Origin: Closterium sp. Naga37s-1
Lineage: Eukaryota; Streptophyta; Zygnematophyceae; Desmidiales; Closteriaceae
DNA length: 64,000 nucleotides
NCBI GenBank assembly: GCA_947471745.1
Contig: CANJKZ010001023.1
Span: forward strand, 930,001 to 994,000
Direction: 5' to 3'
Notes under the pieces: model-generated
What the model was told of the DNA's origin: nothing
Seen by the model: the letters and a program-made list of their open reading frames with translations, nothing else
Database searches by the model: none
Shown: one piece after another, positions 43,330 to 55,653 of the stretch
Numbering within the stretch: position 1 is the stretch's first letter
How the letters are laid out: every line of letters starts with the position of its first letter
Position numbers and translations under genes: made by a program

Positions 43330-43535
43330 TCCTCCACAACACAACCCGTGACTGATGGGAAGGCTTAAATTAGACTCCATGGCACTCCACCCAGTCATGC
43401 CAGACCTTTGAGTCGACTCAAATGTCCGTAACTCCTTCACCCTCACCATAACGCAACCCAACCCGTGACTGCTGGGAAGGGAAGGCTTACGGTAGACTCC
43501 ATGGCACTCCGCCAACCCAGTCACGCCAGACCGCC
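43330..43535. repeat. Diverged direct repeat pair split by a palindrome
   Basis: Two copies of a roughly 70-90-bp segment (CCCGTGACTG.TGGGAAGG to CAGTCAYGCCAGACC), at about 43344-43406 and 43466-43532. Confidence 0.75.
43407..43422. repeat. Junction palindrome, TCGA core
   Basis: TTTGAGTCGACTCAAA, exactly at the right end (GCCAGACC) of the first copy of the direct repeat; in the second copy GCCAGACC continues into other sequence. Confidence 0.88.
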
Positions 43536-43940
43536 CTGTCTCCTCATGGCGACGCAACCTCAACGATCCTGATTCCTGTCCCAATATGCTGCTGCCCTGC
43601 CCGTCCGGCTGTTCTTGCCAGTCCTGATAGGTACCCCTGTTCTGGGGGAGCTCTCAAGGGAGGCAGAAGAGCAAGCACAAGGTGGAGGAGGTGATGGCAA
43701 AGAGCAAGCTGTTCAAGGCAAAATGGCAGGCGGAGGAGGAAAACCCATTCCAATCCCTTTGTTTGCCCGTCCCTTGTTCTGCATGGCCAGCTTCACACAG
43801 CGACATGGCAGGAGGGATGCGAGAAGCGGCACAAGACGAGCGTGTTTATGCCTCCATGCATACATGCACTTGTATGGGTGTTTCTATCACAAACCATAAA
43901 ACCTTGCCTGGTACAAAACAAAGCAGTGCACTAAACATTT

Positions 43941-44277
43941 CTACTTCTTCGGCGGCCTACAGAGCGCATAGTTGTTATTTGGATGAGACACGGAGAGAGA
44001 AGTGTTAACCATATAGGTCTTAATGTAGGTCCGAATGTTATTTTTCACCTCTGCCTTTGATCCCTTAAGGAAACTTGATCCCGCAAAGCTGTAGCGCTTG
44101 CGTTTACCACCCTGCTCAGCTGTGATGTTTGTCCATCTTCCCGCATTATTCGCCGAATATCTGCCATCAAGGCACGTTAGACCAATAGGTAGCGCAGTGT
44201 AGTAAGGAAAAGCCCCCCCTGACAGGATGTTGTCCACGCGTAACTTAACCACAAAGTAGAAAGCATTCTTTGAAATC
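43941..44277 (-). CDS. Unrecognised terminal exon, about 112 aa
   Basis: An acceptor (CTGTTGGGCAG) on the minus strand opens a clean reading to TAG at 43941-43943. Residues include NAFYFVVKLRVDNIL, YYTALPIGLTCLDG, AGRWTNITAEQGGKRKRYSF and KAEVKNNIRTYIKTYM. It is less GC-rich than its surroundings and has no stop over 337 bp, so it may be the last exon of a host gene or of an unknown element cut off by the array and LINE to its right. Function unknown. Confidence 0.35.
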
Positions 44278-44345
44278 CTGCCCAACAGATAAGGGAAAAA
44301 CAAGTGAGGACCACCAATCAACAGGACTTGTCATGGCTAGAAACC

Positions 44346-44740
44346 CTTCCATGGCACACCCACACTGGCGAATTATGCATGCGACTGCCAGGGCACACCC
44401 ACACTGGCGAATTATGCATGCGACTGTCAGGGCACACCCACACTGGCGAATTATGCATGCGATTGTCAGGGCACACCCACACTGGCGAATTATGCATGCG
44501 ACTGTCAGGGCACACCCACACTGGCGAATTATGCATGCGACTGTCATGGCACACCCACACTGGCGAATTATGCATGCGACTGTCATGGCACACCCACACT
44601 GGCGAATTATGCATGCGACTGTGAGGGCACACCCACACTGGCGAATTATGCATGCGACTGTCATGGCACACCCACACTGGCGAATCATGCATGCGACTGT
44701 CAGGGCACACCCACACTGTTGGTGAAGCACACATGCGACT
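44346..44740. repeat. 39-bp tandem array, about 10 copies
   Basis: Unit GGCACACCCACACTGGCGAA plus TTATGCATGCGACTGTCAT/G, with diverged copies at the right end. No spacers, so not a CRISPR array. Confidence 0.93.
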
Positions 44741-44913
44741 GTCATTTTGCGCCCACACTACGAGTGAAAGATGCATGCTGAAGTGTTGTATCAACTTACT
44801 TTATTCCCTTAACCCACAGCTTTCCGGATGCTCCTCGGTCTCCCACCACTTTTTTGTTGCTACGTGTGGGAAGGAGCTTGAAAGAATGGGCCTCTACAAT
44901 TGAAGGGCAGGCA

Positions 44914-44984
44914 CGGAGAGAGAGATAGAGAGAGAGCGAGAGAGAGCGAGAGAGAGAGAGAGAGCGAGAGAGAGAGAGAGAAGT
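44914..44984. repeat. (GA)n microsatellite at the LINE 1 5' junction
   Basis: Interrupted GA/GAGC tract of about 70 bp immediately left of LINE 1. Confidence 0.9.
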
Positions 44985-46356
44985 GACGCGGAGGCTGACG
45001 TGGAGGCTGACGCGGAGGCAAGTGACCGTGCACCTGTCGCGGCAGACCGCCAGGGCGGTTTGACGCAACCCGCGCAGGGGCCCACGAATACTCCGGCGAG
45101 GTGGGCCGAGGGGCAGGCTGAAGAGGAAGAGTCACCACACGCTCGAAGCGGCGGACGGGCTCGCTCGTGGAGGGGCGCGCAGCGACACGCGGACGAAGCC
45201 CGGCGGGCGCATGCTCCGGAAGCGCGCTCTCACCAGATCCCTCCAGCTCCGGATCCCGTCCTGCGGATGGGTCCATCACCCCCGACAATACCGCAGCCGA
45301 CGCCAGCGCGGCGTCAAATTGAGGACGAGGCGGAGGCCGCGCCTCAGACGAGGCATGCGGGAGCCGCGAGAGGAAGAGCAACGCGGGGAATCCGTGTGGG
45401 ACGCGACAATAGCCGCCGCGGACGACGAGGGTACGGGAGTGGATGAAGAGGTGGGGGAGCACGCGGCCCAACCCGACGCCGCTCCGGCGCAAGCGGTTAC
45501 GCGAGAACTGCAGAAAGGCTAATGCAAGAAGGCGTGGAAGGCGGCGAGGAGGTGCCCAACGAGGAAGCAGAGGACGAAGAAAGCGATAGGGGTGACCCTG
45601 CCTTTAACCCAGAAAGAGAGGGGATGTTAGAAGCAGAGGCTGAGAAGGACAAGGAAGAGTTGGAGCTGCTGCTTCAGGGAGCGGAGTTCCCAAGCCAGCA
45701 TGCCCGAGGCAAACCTGCAAACCGAACCATGGCTCGAAATCGAGCCGCAGGGGGAAATCGCGCAAGGGGGGGAAATCGAGCCGCGACAGAAGACGGAATT
45801 GACTCCGCAGCAGCCAATGGGAATTCCGCAGCTCCAAATCCAACCCCCCCCCCCGATGCTCAAACCTGACGACCTGGCGAAAAATTCTGACCTGTTCGCT
45901 CAGGTTGCAGACTGGGACCTTGACCCGTTGCGCGACAGTCGCCAACCGCCTCTCGCCCGCCACCCCCCCAAGGACCTTCGCGATCTGCCTGTTGACACCG
46001 CTATTCCACCTGGCAGCCAATCCCGAGTCTCCGCCAGGGTGGAAGTTACTGACTTTTCTCCCACGCATACTCCTTTGCACCTCGTCAGCCCGCAAACCTG
46101 ACTGGAGCGCGATGATGAACCGGCTCCTGCGATTTCGCCAAGGGTTCTGGGCCGACCTATACGAAGAAGCTGTCCAGGCGATTTCCCTGCCACCGCAACC
46201 TCGCCACGTAACTGACACAACTGGATTACTGGCAAGGGCGGAGGGACTGGCGAAATGGGGTAACCTGTCAAAACCACTTCAATCTCTCCAGGCCACTCCT
46301 GTGTCACCCGCCTCACCTGAAGTGTTGGAAGCCCTCACGGCGATGTTATGTGATGC

Positions 46357-47211
46357 TATCACTTGCATTCACGTCTGTCTGCCTCCCATCACATGTTCGT
46401 GCGTTGCATGCGTGGTGTGAGCGTGTGCAAGAATTTGTGTTTGATGTGGTTTGGTTTTTCTGAGTGTGTGTGAATGTTATTTGGCTTGAGCAGATATCTG
46501 AAGTGACTCCTCTGCTCAAGAGCTTTCCGACGAACCAAGTATCGCTTCAATTGGAGTACGAACAAGAAAGTTACGAACGTTGGAAGTTCGTATGCTTTTG
46601 ATATTTGGTTGTGGTGACTATGGGAAGTTGTGGGGTTGACTCCATAAGGGGTATAGACTTTTGGGGGTTGGGAAATTCGTCAACATCACTGTAGATGCTG
46701 CCAAGTGGTTGGGAGGAGCCAAACCAGGTTGGCAAGTGTGGCCAAGTTGGGCAAGGTGGATGGCATGGGTTGGAAAGTGACAAAAGTAAAAGTGGGGTTC
46801 CTATAGGGAAGGGTCTTGGTGTGCTTATGGGGTTTCCTTGGTTGGGGACTCCTTGGGGACCTTCCCTCTCGTCCTCCTCTTCCCTCCCACCTGGTTAATT
46901 GCTACCCTTACTTTCTTGTGTGAATTTCTGAGACAACTTGTGATTGAGTTAAGTTCTATGGCAGCATACCCCCTAGTGCGCCGAATTTGATAACTCAAGA
47001 AATACTTCACCTTTGCATACGATTCAACTTGGGAATTGTAGCTACGCTCTAGAGCTACAACATGTCTAAAATTGGTGAAGTGTTAACGGTGCGTTTTACG
47101 TCGACGGCGTTTCTTGTGAACTCGACATTTCTGTCCAGGCTTCTAAGCCAACGATTTTGTGAAATTTAGACACCTAATCTTCATAGACTCCGTCCTTACT
47201 CTCTAACAGGC
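46357..47211. other. Insertion of about 855 bp inside LINE 1 ORF2
   Basis: Compared with the second LINE, the reading EALTAML / RHPRACQ is split here. The insert is more AT-rich, has no recognisable coding capacity, no obvious terminal inverted repeats and no clear target duplication. Its right end (CTCTCTAACAG) looks like an acceptor, but no donor on the left restores phase. Confidence 0.55.
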
Positions 47212-48110
47212 GAGACACCCACGTGCCTGCCAATTACTCCCTGACTGGCTCCACGCCGCCACAGCGGAAAACCCACCCGCTATCGAAGCCCGCGACTTCA
47301 GACGTCTCATCGCCAAGCTCCCCAATGGAGTCGGGGCCGGCCCCTCAGGAACCACCTTCGAGCACATCCGCGACGCAGCCCTAGGAAATGCCGAAGTGTT
47401 CACCCACCTCCTCGCCCTCTCTAACACGGCTCTAGCAGGAAAACTCCCCACAGTTGCAGGGGAACTCCTTACGGCCTCCCGCCTGTTAGCCTTTATGAAA
47501 CCGCAAGGAGGGACGAGGTCGATCGCGGTGGGAGAGTGTCTCCTCCGGATTATTGCCAAAGCCGCACTTTTCCTGACCGCGCCAGCCGCTCGTACTCACC
47601 TTGCCCCCCTTCAGTTCGGTGTGGCAGTAGCAGGGGGGATCGAAGCGGCTATCCACACCGCTCGCACGTACTTGGAAGTCCACCCTGAGGCCGTGGCGCT
47701 GCAGATTGACCTCGCGAATGCGTTCAACGCGGTCGAAAGGAGGGCGGTGTTCGAGGGACTGAAAAACGAGGCGCTGGAAGACTTGATCCCCCTCGTCCGC
47801 TTCTCCTATGGGGCTCCCTCCTCACTCTACCTCGACCACGACTTTGGCACAGCCCCGCTGCAGAGCGCCAGAGGAGTTCGCCAAGGGGACCCGCTTGGCC
47901 CCCTCCTGTTCGCGGCAAGCATCCACCCGTGCCTCGTTGACACGGCGGCTGCACACCCACAGGCGGTCCTGCTTGTGTACGCCGACGACATCATGCTGCT
48001 CGGTGACGCCACGGCCTGCACAGCGGCTTTTGACCTCCTCACATCTGCACTGGCCGCTCTCGGCCTGGTACACAACCCGGCCAAGTGCGCGGCGTGGTCC
48101 GCTGCAGCAA
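47212..48110 (+). pseudogene. LINE 1 ORF2 reverse transcriptase domain
   Basis: Reads as non-LTR RT: GVGAGPSGTTFEHIRDAA, FMKPQGGTRSIAVGECLLRI (motif 1), LQIDLANAFNAVERR (motif A, D in DLANAF), ARGVRQGDPLGPLLFAA (motif B), VYADDIMLLGD (motif C, catalytic DD) and GLVHNPAKC. The catalytic residues are intact, but the reading shifts frame near 48.1 kb and the ORF is split by the insertion to its left. Confidence 0.88.
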
Positions 48111-49647
48111 TCGACCCCTCTCAAGTTCCCCAGGCATTACTATCTCTGAAGAGGGGTTGCAGATTCTCGGCAGCCCCATCGGCACACCTCGGGGCTGCGC
48201 CGGCGCTGTGAGAGAGAGATTGGCAGCGGCAGCTGCCCCACTCCCCCTGCTGGCCCAGATGGATCCCCAGCTTAGTCTCCTCCTCCTCACCCGCTGTGTC
48301 AGCCGCCGAGCCTCCTTTCTGGCCAGAACCACCCCCCTGGAGGCCCTTCCTGTAGCGGAATGGTCCGCTTGGGGGGAACAGCTTCTCCACACCTTCCTGG
48401 AGTCGGCCCACATCATGAACGCGAGGAGTGCCAGGGAGAGACTGAGGATTTGGCGACAGGCGGCCTTGCTTGTGACACTGGGAGGTCTTGGCATCACTGA
48501 CCATGCCGTAGAAGGCAGCTACACCTACCTCGCTTCAGTGATCAGCGCCGCCCACCTCTTGCACTCCATGGAGGACTCGTTGCACCCTGCTGTCGCCGCG
48601 CTCCTCCCCCTACTGGACCCGACCCTCGGCTCTCCGCATGCGCTGCCAGCACGCCTCGCTGCGGCCGAGGCAGCTCTCCCCCCTGAGGCTCTCGAGGTGC
48701 TTCAGGCCGAGAAGGCGGACCCCAAGGGACTGATGCTGCAGCAGAGTCTAGCACTGGCGGTCCACTCCCGCCGCTTCCTGAGAGTCATGCACGAGGCGAG
48801 GCGGATGCGCCCCAACCCCCGTTCTGGCCACGCACAACGGATGCAGTTGGTGCTAGGCCCTGGGGCGGGGGACTGGCTGCTGGCGATCCCGCTCATCCCC
48901 TCGCTCCGGATGGGCCCGTCCCAGCTCTCAACTGCAGCTGCCTTCCGCCTAGGCCTCCCCCTCCCCGTGCCTAGACGCTGTGACTGCCGCTACCGCACCA
49001 CCTTCCCCGACGACCGCCTCCCCAACCACCTCTTGCGCTGCGGGAAGGGGAAAGGAAGGACCGCTACCCATCACGCTCTGCGGGATGAGATAGCAAACAT
49101 AGGGGCTGAGGCGGGCTTTACGGTACACAAGGAGACGTATGTCTACTCTCTGGTTGAAAACCTAAAGGCGGATGTCACCATCCATCATCCCCTGACTGGA
49201 GAGGTTTGGATGTGCGACGTGACCGTGACGGACCCGATGTCATACCAGGACGAGAACTGCTACCGAGCTCCTGGATGGGCGGCCAGGGCGGCAGCAGCAA
49301 AAAAGGAGGAGAAGTACGCTCGCAGGAATGCGTGGGTGGGGTTCTACGCGCTGGCAGTGGAAACTTACGGCTACCCCTCGCCAGGGGTGATGGCTTACCT
49401 GCGCCAATGCGCGGAGCTGGTGGCAAAGCTGCGTTTTAACGCGGCACCCACCTCCTACGAAGCAGCGAAGCTGCTGACAGAGTACCGCCAGCGCTGGAGC
49501 GTGTGCCTCCAGCGGGCGCAGGCCAACGCCCTCCGCACCAAGACCAATGAGGCCTTGGCGGCGGACAAGCTCGGCTTTCGGGGTCCCATCATCCCTCTCA
49601 GTGAGGGACAGCTGCACCAGTTGATCGAGGCCCCGTTCGACCAGTAG
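48085..49647 (+). pseudogene. LINE 1 ORF2 C-terminal part: linker, zinc knuckle, restriction-like endonuclease
   Basis: Continues from ISEEGLQILGSPIGTPRGC. After a helical linker, CDCRYRTTFPDDRLPNHLLRC (about 48979-49041) is a CCHC-type knuckle as in R2-class elements. KADVTIHHPLTGEVWMCDVT (about 49165-49225) carries the spaced acidic residues of a PD-(D/E)XK nuclease. A basic helix (AAAKKEEKYARRN) follows. In R2-class LINEs this nuclease nicks the target to start target-primed reverse transcription. No N-terminal AP-endonuclease seen. Confidence 0.8.
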
Positions 49648-49778
49648 GGTCGGACAAGGGGGGGGGGGGGGTGTAGGTAGGGGACTTGAGGAAGATATGA
49701 TACCTGTTTGCGTGTTTGTTTTGCCTATATGTTTGCATCTTCCATTGTATCACCCCTTTAGTAATGCAAGGGCCATTT

Positions 49779-50032
<254 letters not shown>

Positions 50033-50050
50033 TAGCCTCTGCCCTCTCCC

Positions 50051-50450
50051 TGTGAGAGTACGCCGACGTTCGACATATTTCTCATTTCCATATTTTTACT
50101 CCATCTTATTCTCCTTATTTTCCTATTTCATTTGCACTTTATTTCACCTCAATCGGACTACTATTCTATTTTCTAGAGCTTTCCGATTATTTCACTTATT
50201 TGGTATTTTCGGCACCGACATTTACATTATACGGCACCGACAGCACCGACAGTGGTGTACAAGGCGTAATCTCGCCATAATCCGAAGTGCCAATGGGCTT
50301 GCGTGCTTATGCGCACTTGTGCTTTCTATTCTAGAAGAGCGCGTTCCCGAAGGTTCGGATTATCTGTTGTTTCTATGTATTTCTGAGTATAAATACGCCT
50401 TGCACTCACCTTTAGTGCAACATTCTCGAGTGGAATTCGATCCTGTGACA
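50051..50450 (+). repeat. 5' LTR of gypsy element 2
   Basis: Starts TGTGAGAGTACG and ends CCTGTGACA. AT-rich, with a GAGTATAAATACG TATA-like motif at about 50386. Confidence 0.94.
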
Positions 50451-50689
50451 CTTGGTAGTCAGAGCCGTTTTCACTCGCGGAGTTTCAGCTAAGCAGCGCG
50501 CTCAAGAAATTCCTGCTTCGAAAAACCGCCGGGGGCGACGAATTCGGCGCCGACGCTGGTAAGCACCAGATTCCGCGTTTTTTTAATAACCCCCCTCGTG
50601 CGTTTTTTGAACAGGATCGTGAGTTCGATTGTTGGCGAAAACGTTTGCGATACAGGGACGACAATTGCGAATGGTCGGGACCTATATCG

Positions 50690-53600
50690 AGCGGTGCAGA
50701 AGTAGCGAGACCGACGCGCGACGGATCGAACGACTTCGGGTGAAAGCGCGCGTCATGGCGAAAGTTGCGACAGAAGCAGAATCGATCGTGACTTCGCAGC
50801 AGTCGCGAAATTTTCCCAAGGCCCAAGAAATTCAAGCCCCCAACACCTTTGATGGGGAAATCGACGCTAGGCGCTGGCTTTTGGCGATCGAAATTTATTT
50901 CGCCGCCATTGGATGGACAGCACCAGCACTCGACAGAAACAGAATTAAATTTGCAGCAACACTACTGCGCGGACCAGCAATTGAATGGATAAGCAGAAGC
51001 GGTTTATTAAACCAAGGTGAAGCGACGTGGCAGCAGTTCCGAGAACGATTACTACAACGTTTTGAGCCGATTAATGCAGTGTTTATCGCCCGCGACAAAA
51101 TACATCGTCATCGACAAATCGGGAGCGTCGCGAACTACACGCAACAAATGGAGGAGTTGTTCAACCGCATCCCCGACGTCACAGAAGGCGAAAAAATTAG
51201 AGCATTCATCGCGGGGCTGAAAAAAGAAACACGACAACATGTTGCGGCCGCAAATTGGAGCAGCTACAACGACGTCGTTTCGGCAGCGGAACGTTTCGAC
51301 GTAACCACGATCGGAACACGACGACTTCATGGACGAGCTAGACGACATGGAGGACGCTTGGCTAACCCCATGTACGCCGACCCGATGGAACTCGATCGAA
51401 TCGACGCGAAGGCAAGACCAAAGAAGAACAAATCTAAGTGTTCTTTTTGCGGCAAGCCCGGACATCGACTCATCGATTGTGACGAAATAAAAACTGCACG
51501 TTCAGCGCTCAGGGACCGCAGCAGTGGAGCAGATTTAATACGAATATTGGAGGATCGTGGAGTGAATTTTTCAAACCACGAACGGACTCTACCAGGGAAA
51601 ATCGCCGAGGGAAATAAAATCTCCGCGACACAAGACCCTGCTGGACCCGGACAACTCCAAAAAGGCCCTGTAAAAAGTAAGCACCCCTTCAAAATATCAT
51701 ACAAGGATGCTTTACTTGGAAAAATTTCCCTTGGGTCTACGGCCTTTGTGAAATCACGAGAGAGGCTCCAGAAGAAAAAGAATGTACCGGTACGACAACT
51801 ACAGCAGCTGCGCATGGGGAACCAACAACGGAGCGTGGAAGATCGGCCTTCCAACGACGACATCGTCCTCTCTCTGAAAAACCAGCCCACGTCGACCAAC
51901 CGGTCCCCACGGAAGAAGTCGGTGGCACTGAAGCAGCTCAAGAGGGAGCTGGAGGTCAACATGAAGCTGCGACGACCTCAAACCTCCTCTACAGATGCAT
52001 CTGCAACATCTGAAACATCTACGGCATCTACCCCATCTATGAATTCTACTACGAGCTCGAGAACCACGTCGTCGACGACAACAAAAAATCATGGCAATAG
52101 GGAACGGCAGGACCGGCCATCTGCCACCCCAGGAGAAAACACAGAGCTATGGGAAATGCCCTATGATCCAATCAACGGGACGATCAACGGGTACAACGAG
52201 CAACGCCAACCACTTTTGCTCGAGGTGATCTGCAATGGACGACGCCTCCAAGCACTCGTGGACAGCGGAGCATCCCATTCAGTATGCGACAAAGCAACCC
52301 TCGAACGCATCAATGAGAAGTACACGCCTTCAAACTTCACAGCTACGATGGTTGACGGAAGCAAATTACAAGTTTACGGCGAAGCAGCGTTACACCTGCA
52401 GATGGGTCCTCTTCGCTGGAAACCGACCCTACCCGTCACCAACATCAAAGGGCTAGACTTCATTCTTGGGAGAGATTTTCTGAAGAAGTTCAACCCCGAG
52501 ATCGACTGGGTCACCCGCACGGCGAGTATTTACAATCAAGACAGAAGAGTTCCTCTTCCGAATTGGAGCAACACGGGAGATATTCCGGAGGAGACTCTCG
52601 CACGCTTTGAGAAGGACGTGAAGCGAACCATGGCAGGGTTTGTTGCACTGGTTACCAACGAGGATGAAGGAGAGAGAAAAACGCTCGAGCTTCCACCAGC
52701 AATCCAGAAACTTCTAGAAGAGTTCGAAGACGTTCTCCCTGACGACCTTCCAGACCAGTTGCCGCCATACCGAACCCACCAGCACGAGATCATCGAAGAA
52801 CCTGGTTCAAAACCGACCTTCCGAGCACCATATCGACTCAGCCCTACCGAGTTGGCCGACATGAAGAAGCAGATTGAGTACCTTCTGGACAAAGGACTCA
52901 TTCGACCATCAACATCACCATACGGTGCACCAGTGCTTTTCACACCAAAACCTGACGGAAGCTTACGCATATGCATCGACTACCGAGCCCTCAACAAGCA
53001 GACGATCAAGAACAAGTATCCGATTCCACGGATCGACGATCTACTTGACCAGCTTCGTGGAGCCACGATATTCTCAAAACTCGATTTGAGATCGGGATAT
53101 TGGCAGATCCGGATGGCGGATAACTCCATCCATAAGACATCGTTTCGGACACGATACGGATCCTACGAGTACCTCGTCATGCCGTTCGGACTCACCAACG
53201 AATGCGAAATGAACCATATTCTTAGGCCTCTACTCGACGAATGCGTGGTGGTGTACCTGGACGACATCCTGATCTACTCGAGGGACATGAAGCAGCACAT
53301 CGAACACCTACGACGCGTCTTCGAGATACTTCGACGGGAGAAGTTCTACGTCAAGCTATCCAAGAGCGAGTTTGCCTTGAAGAAAGTTCAGTTCCTTGGA
53401 CACATGGTGAGCGCTCAAGGAGTCCATGTCGACCCAAAGAAGATCGAAGCCGTACGTACGTGGAAGACACCGGAGAACGTGAAGGAACTTCAACAATTCC
53501 TTGGCTTTGCGAACTACTATAATCGGTTCGTGCCACAGTATGCGAAGATTGCAACACCTCTCACCAATCTACTGAAGAAGAAGACACCGTTCAAGTGGGA

Positions 53601-55357
53601 GGATGTGCACCAGCAAGCCATGGAGCAGTTGAAGACCGCACTCACGTCCGCACCCGTCCTGATCCTGCCAGATCCAGAAAAAGACTACGTCATCGAAGCT
53701 GACGCTAGCGACCAAGCAGTTGGAGCAGTCTTGATGCAAGACCAAGGGAAAGGACTACAACCAATCGCTTACCTCAGCAAGAAATTGCACGGGGCAGAAC
53801 TCAACTACCCGATTCATGACAAAGAGGCCTTAGCGATCATCACCGCATTCAAGACATGGCGATGCTACCTCGAAGGGAGAAAGACCACGGTCTACACTGA
53901 CCATTGCAGCCTAAAGTACCTGAAAACGCAGCCGACCCTCTCCAAACGACAAGTCAGGTGGATTGACTTCCTCGAGACGCACTTCGACTACGACATCGTG
54001 TACAAGCCGGGACACAAGAATAAGGCAGACGCACTGAGCCGGCCTGGACACGTTGCCGCCATACAGATTGAGGAGATGAATCCGCTACTCAAGGGACCCT
54101 TCACGCACGGGTATACCATCGACCCCGAGATTCCCTTAGCAGAGAAAATGAAATTTTTGCAGTGGGACCACGACGTCGCACTACGCAAAGGATCAACAAA
54201 GATATGGGTATCCAACTACCCGCCTCTTCGGCAGTTGCTTCTCAAAGAATTCCATGACGTGCTCTACGCTGGACACTTCGGGAGTAACAAGACTCTAGCC
54301 GGGATTGCGAAAGTCTACTACTGGCCTCACATGGCAAACGACGTGCAAAAGTTTGTCACTTCGTGCGACACGTGCCAGCGGATGAAAAGCAATAAGCAGA
54401 AGAAAGCAGGACTTGTTCAGCCTTTACCCGTCCCGGAACAGCCTTGGCAAGTGGTCAGCTTGGATTTCATCACCGGTTTACCACCTACCAACGCGGGGCA
54501 TGACGCCATCCTGGTCGTCATCGACAAATTCTCAAAGATGGGACACTTCATTCCGACACATACAACCGCACGCACGGAGGAAACGGCACAGCTATTCCTC
54601 AAACACATCATCTCACAGCACGGGATCCCAACAACCCTTATATCCGACAGGGACCCCAAGTTTACTAGCAAGTTCTGGAAAGAGCTCATGTCGCTCATGG
54701 GGACACGCCTAGCAATGTCATCTGCATATCATCCCCAGACCAATGGGCAGACAGAGCGCTTGAACCAAATTGTGGAACAACTCTTGCGCGCAGCGTGCAA
54801 GGACGACATTAACAAGTGGGACTTGCACTTGCCGGTGTTGGAGTTCGCCTACAATAATGCGAAGCATGCCGCAACAGGAGAGACCCCATTTTTCCTCTGT
54901 TACGGACGACATCCACTAACTCCACAACAGCCGACAGTACCTGCAACTGTCCAACCCGCGCACGACTTCGTTACCACAATGCAGCAGCTTTGGGATCGGA
55001 CACACAAGCGTCTACAGGACATACAGTCTTCACAGAAACGCTTGGCCGATCGCCATCGACGTGATCATACCATTGCGGTTGGTGACCATGTGCTTCTCGA
55101 CACATGCAACCTCAACCTCGGCCACCTTCCATCCAAGTTACGACCTCGCTTCTGCGGACCTTTCCTCGTAGAAGAGCAGGTCACTCCAGTCATATTCCGC
55201 TTGCGCCTACCAGCTTCTTGGAAGATTCATAACGCCTTCCACGTGCAGCTTCTTAAACCCTATCAAGATCCAAATAAGCTGTACACGGGACGCCAACCTC
55301 CGCCGCCGCCTCCAGTCCTCGTGAATGATGAACTTGAGTACGAGGTTGAATCTGTGC
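50690..55357 (+). CDS. gag-pol: Gag-pol polyprotein region of gypsy element 2, up to the copia insertion
   Basis: Fossil gag and pol in one continuous reading. Gag capsid ([30 protein letters not shown]), CCHC knuckle [14 protein letters not shown], a long Ser/Thr-rich linker, protease, RT ([26 protein letters not shown]), RNase H ([17 protein letters not shown]), integrase zinc region (H-H-C-C, about 54270-54380) and the [10 protein letters not shown] catalytic core. The copia element interrupts it near the C-terminus. Confidence 0.92.
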
Positions 55358-55482
55358 TGAGAAACTGAACGAGAATGAATTGACTAAGGGAAAGTTGGGT
55401 ACAAATGTAAACCCTAGAAAACTGTACCCCATATGTGCTACCCCACTATAGCCTACAGTAGCTATGTCATATAAATCTGACA
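55358..55482 (-). repeat. 3' LTR of copia element 2
   Basis: 125 bp; on the minus strand starts TGTCAGATTTATATG and ends GTTTCTCA. Identical to 60252-60376. Confidence 0.95.
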
Positions 55483-55653
55483 CACCCCCATAGGCAAAGT
55501 GGGGGAGAACAAGGGGTCACAAGACCAGTCAAGCAAAGCAAAGCAAGCTCAGGGTGGATCACAAAGTCACCACACATTCCGAGCACAAGTTCAAGGCCAC
55601 AAGGCCAGTTCACATGCAGGATTACATATATATATACAACAGTACAAACAAGG

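Larger units (their letters stand above)
44985..49778 (+). mobile_element. LINE 1: non-LTR retrotransposon with restriction-like endonuclease
   Basis: Dead copy flanked by (GA)n on both sides. An acidic/Arg-rich ORF1 remnant (44985 to about 45870) leads into an ORF2 N-terminal region (PDDLAKNSDLFAQVADWDLD and AEGLAKWGNLSKPLQSL), split over two frames near 45.9 kb. It is then interrupted by about 850 bp of unrelated DNA (about 46357-47211) and resumes at AKLPNGVGAGPSGTTFEHIR. RT has RQGDPLGPLLF and YADDIMLLG. A second frame change lies near 48.1 kb. The C-terminus has a zinc knuckle and a PD-(D/E)XK-like endonuclease. Alignment by eye with the copy at 61-64 kb fixes the order. The 3' UTR is 49648-49778. 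Exact clade (R2/R4/NeSL-like) undetermined. Confidence 0.88.

Noticed and set aside
44245-44745. Cys-rich repeat protein resembling a metallothionein
   Set aside because: Translation of the 39-bp tandem array; no start, composition or context of a gene.
46347-47215. Insertion in LINE 1 as an in-frame spliceosomal intron
   Set aside because: The AG acceptor is plausible, but neither GTTATG nor GTGATG on the left restores the reading phase.
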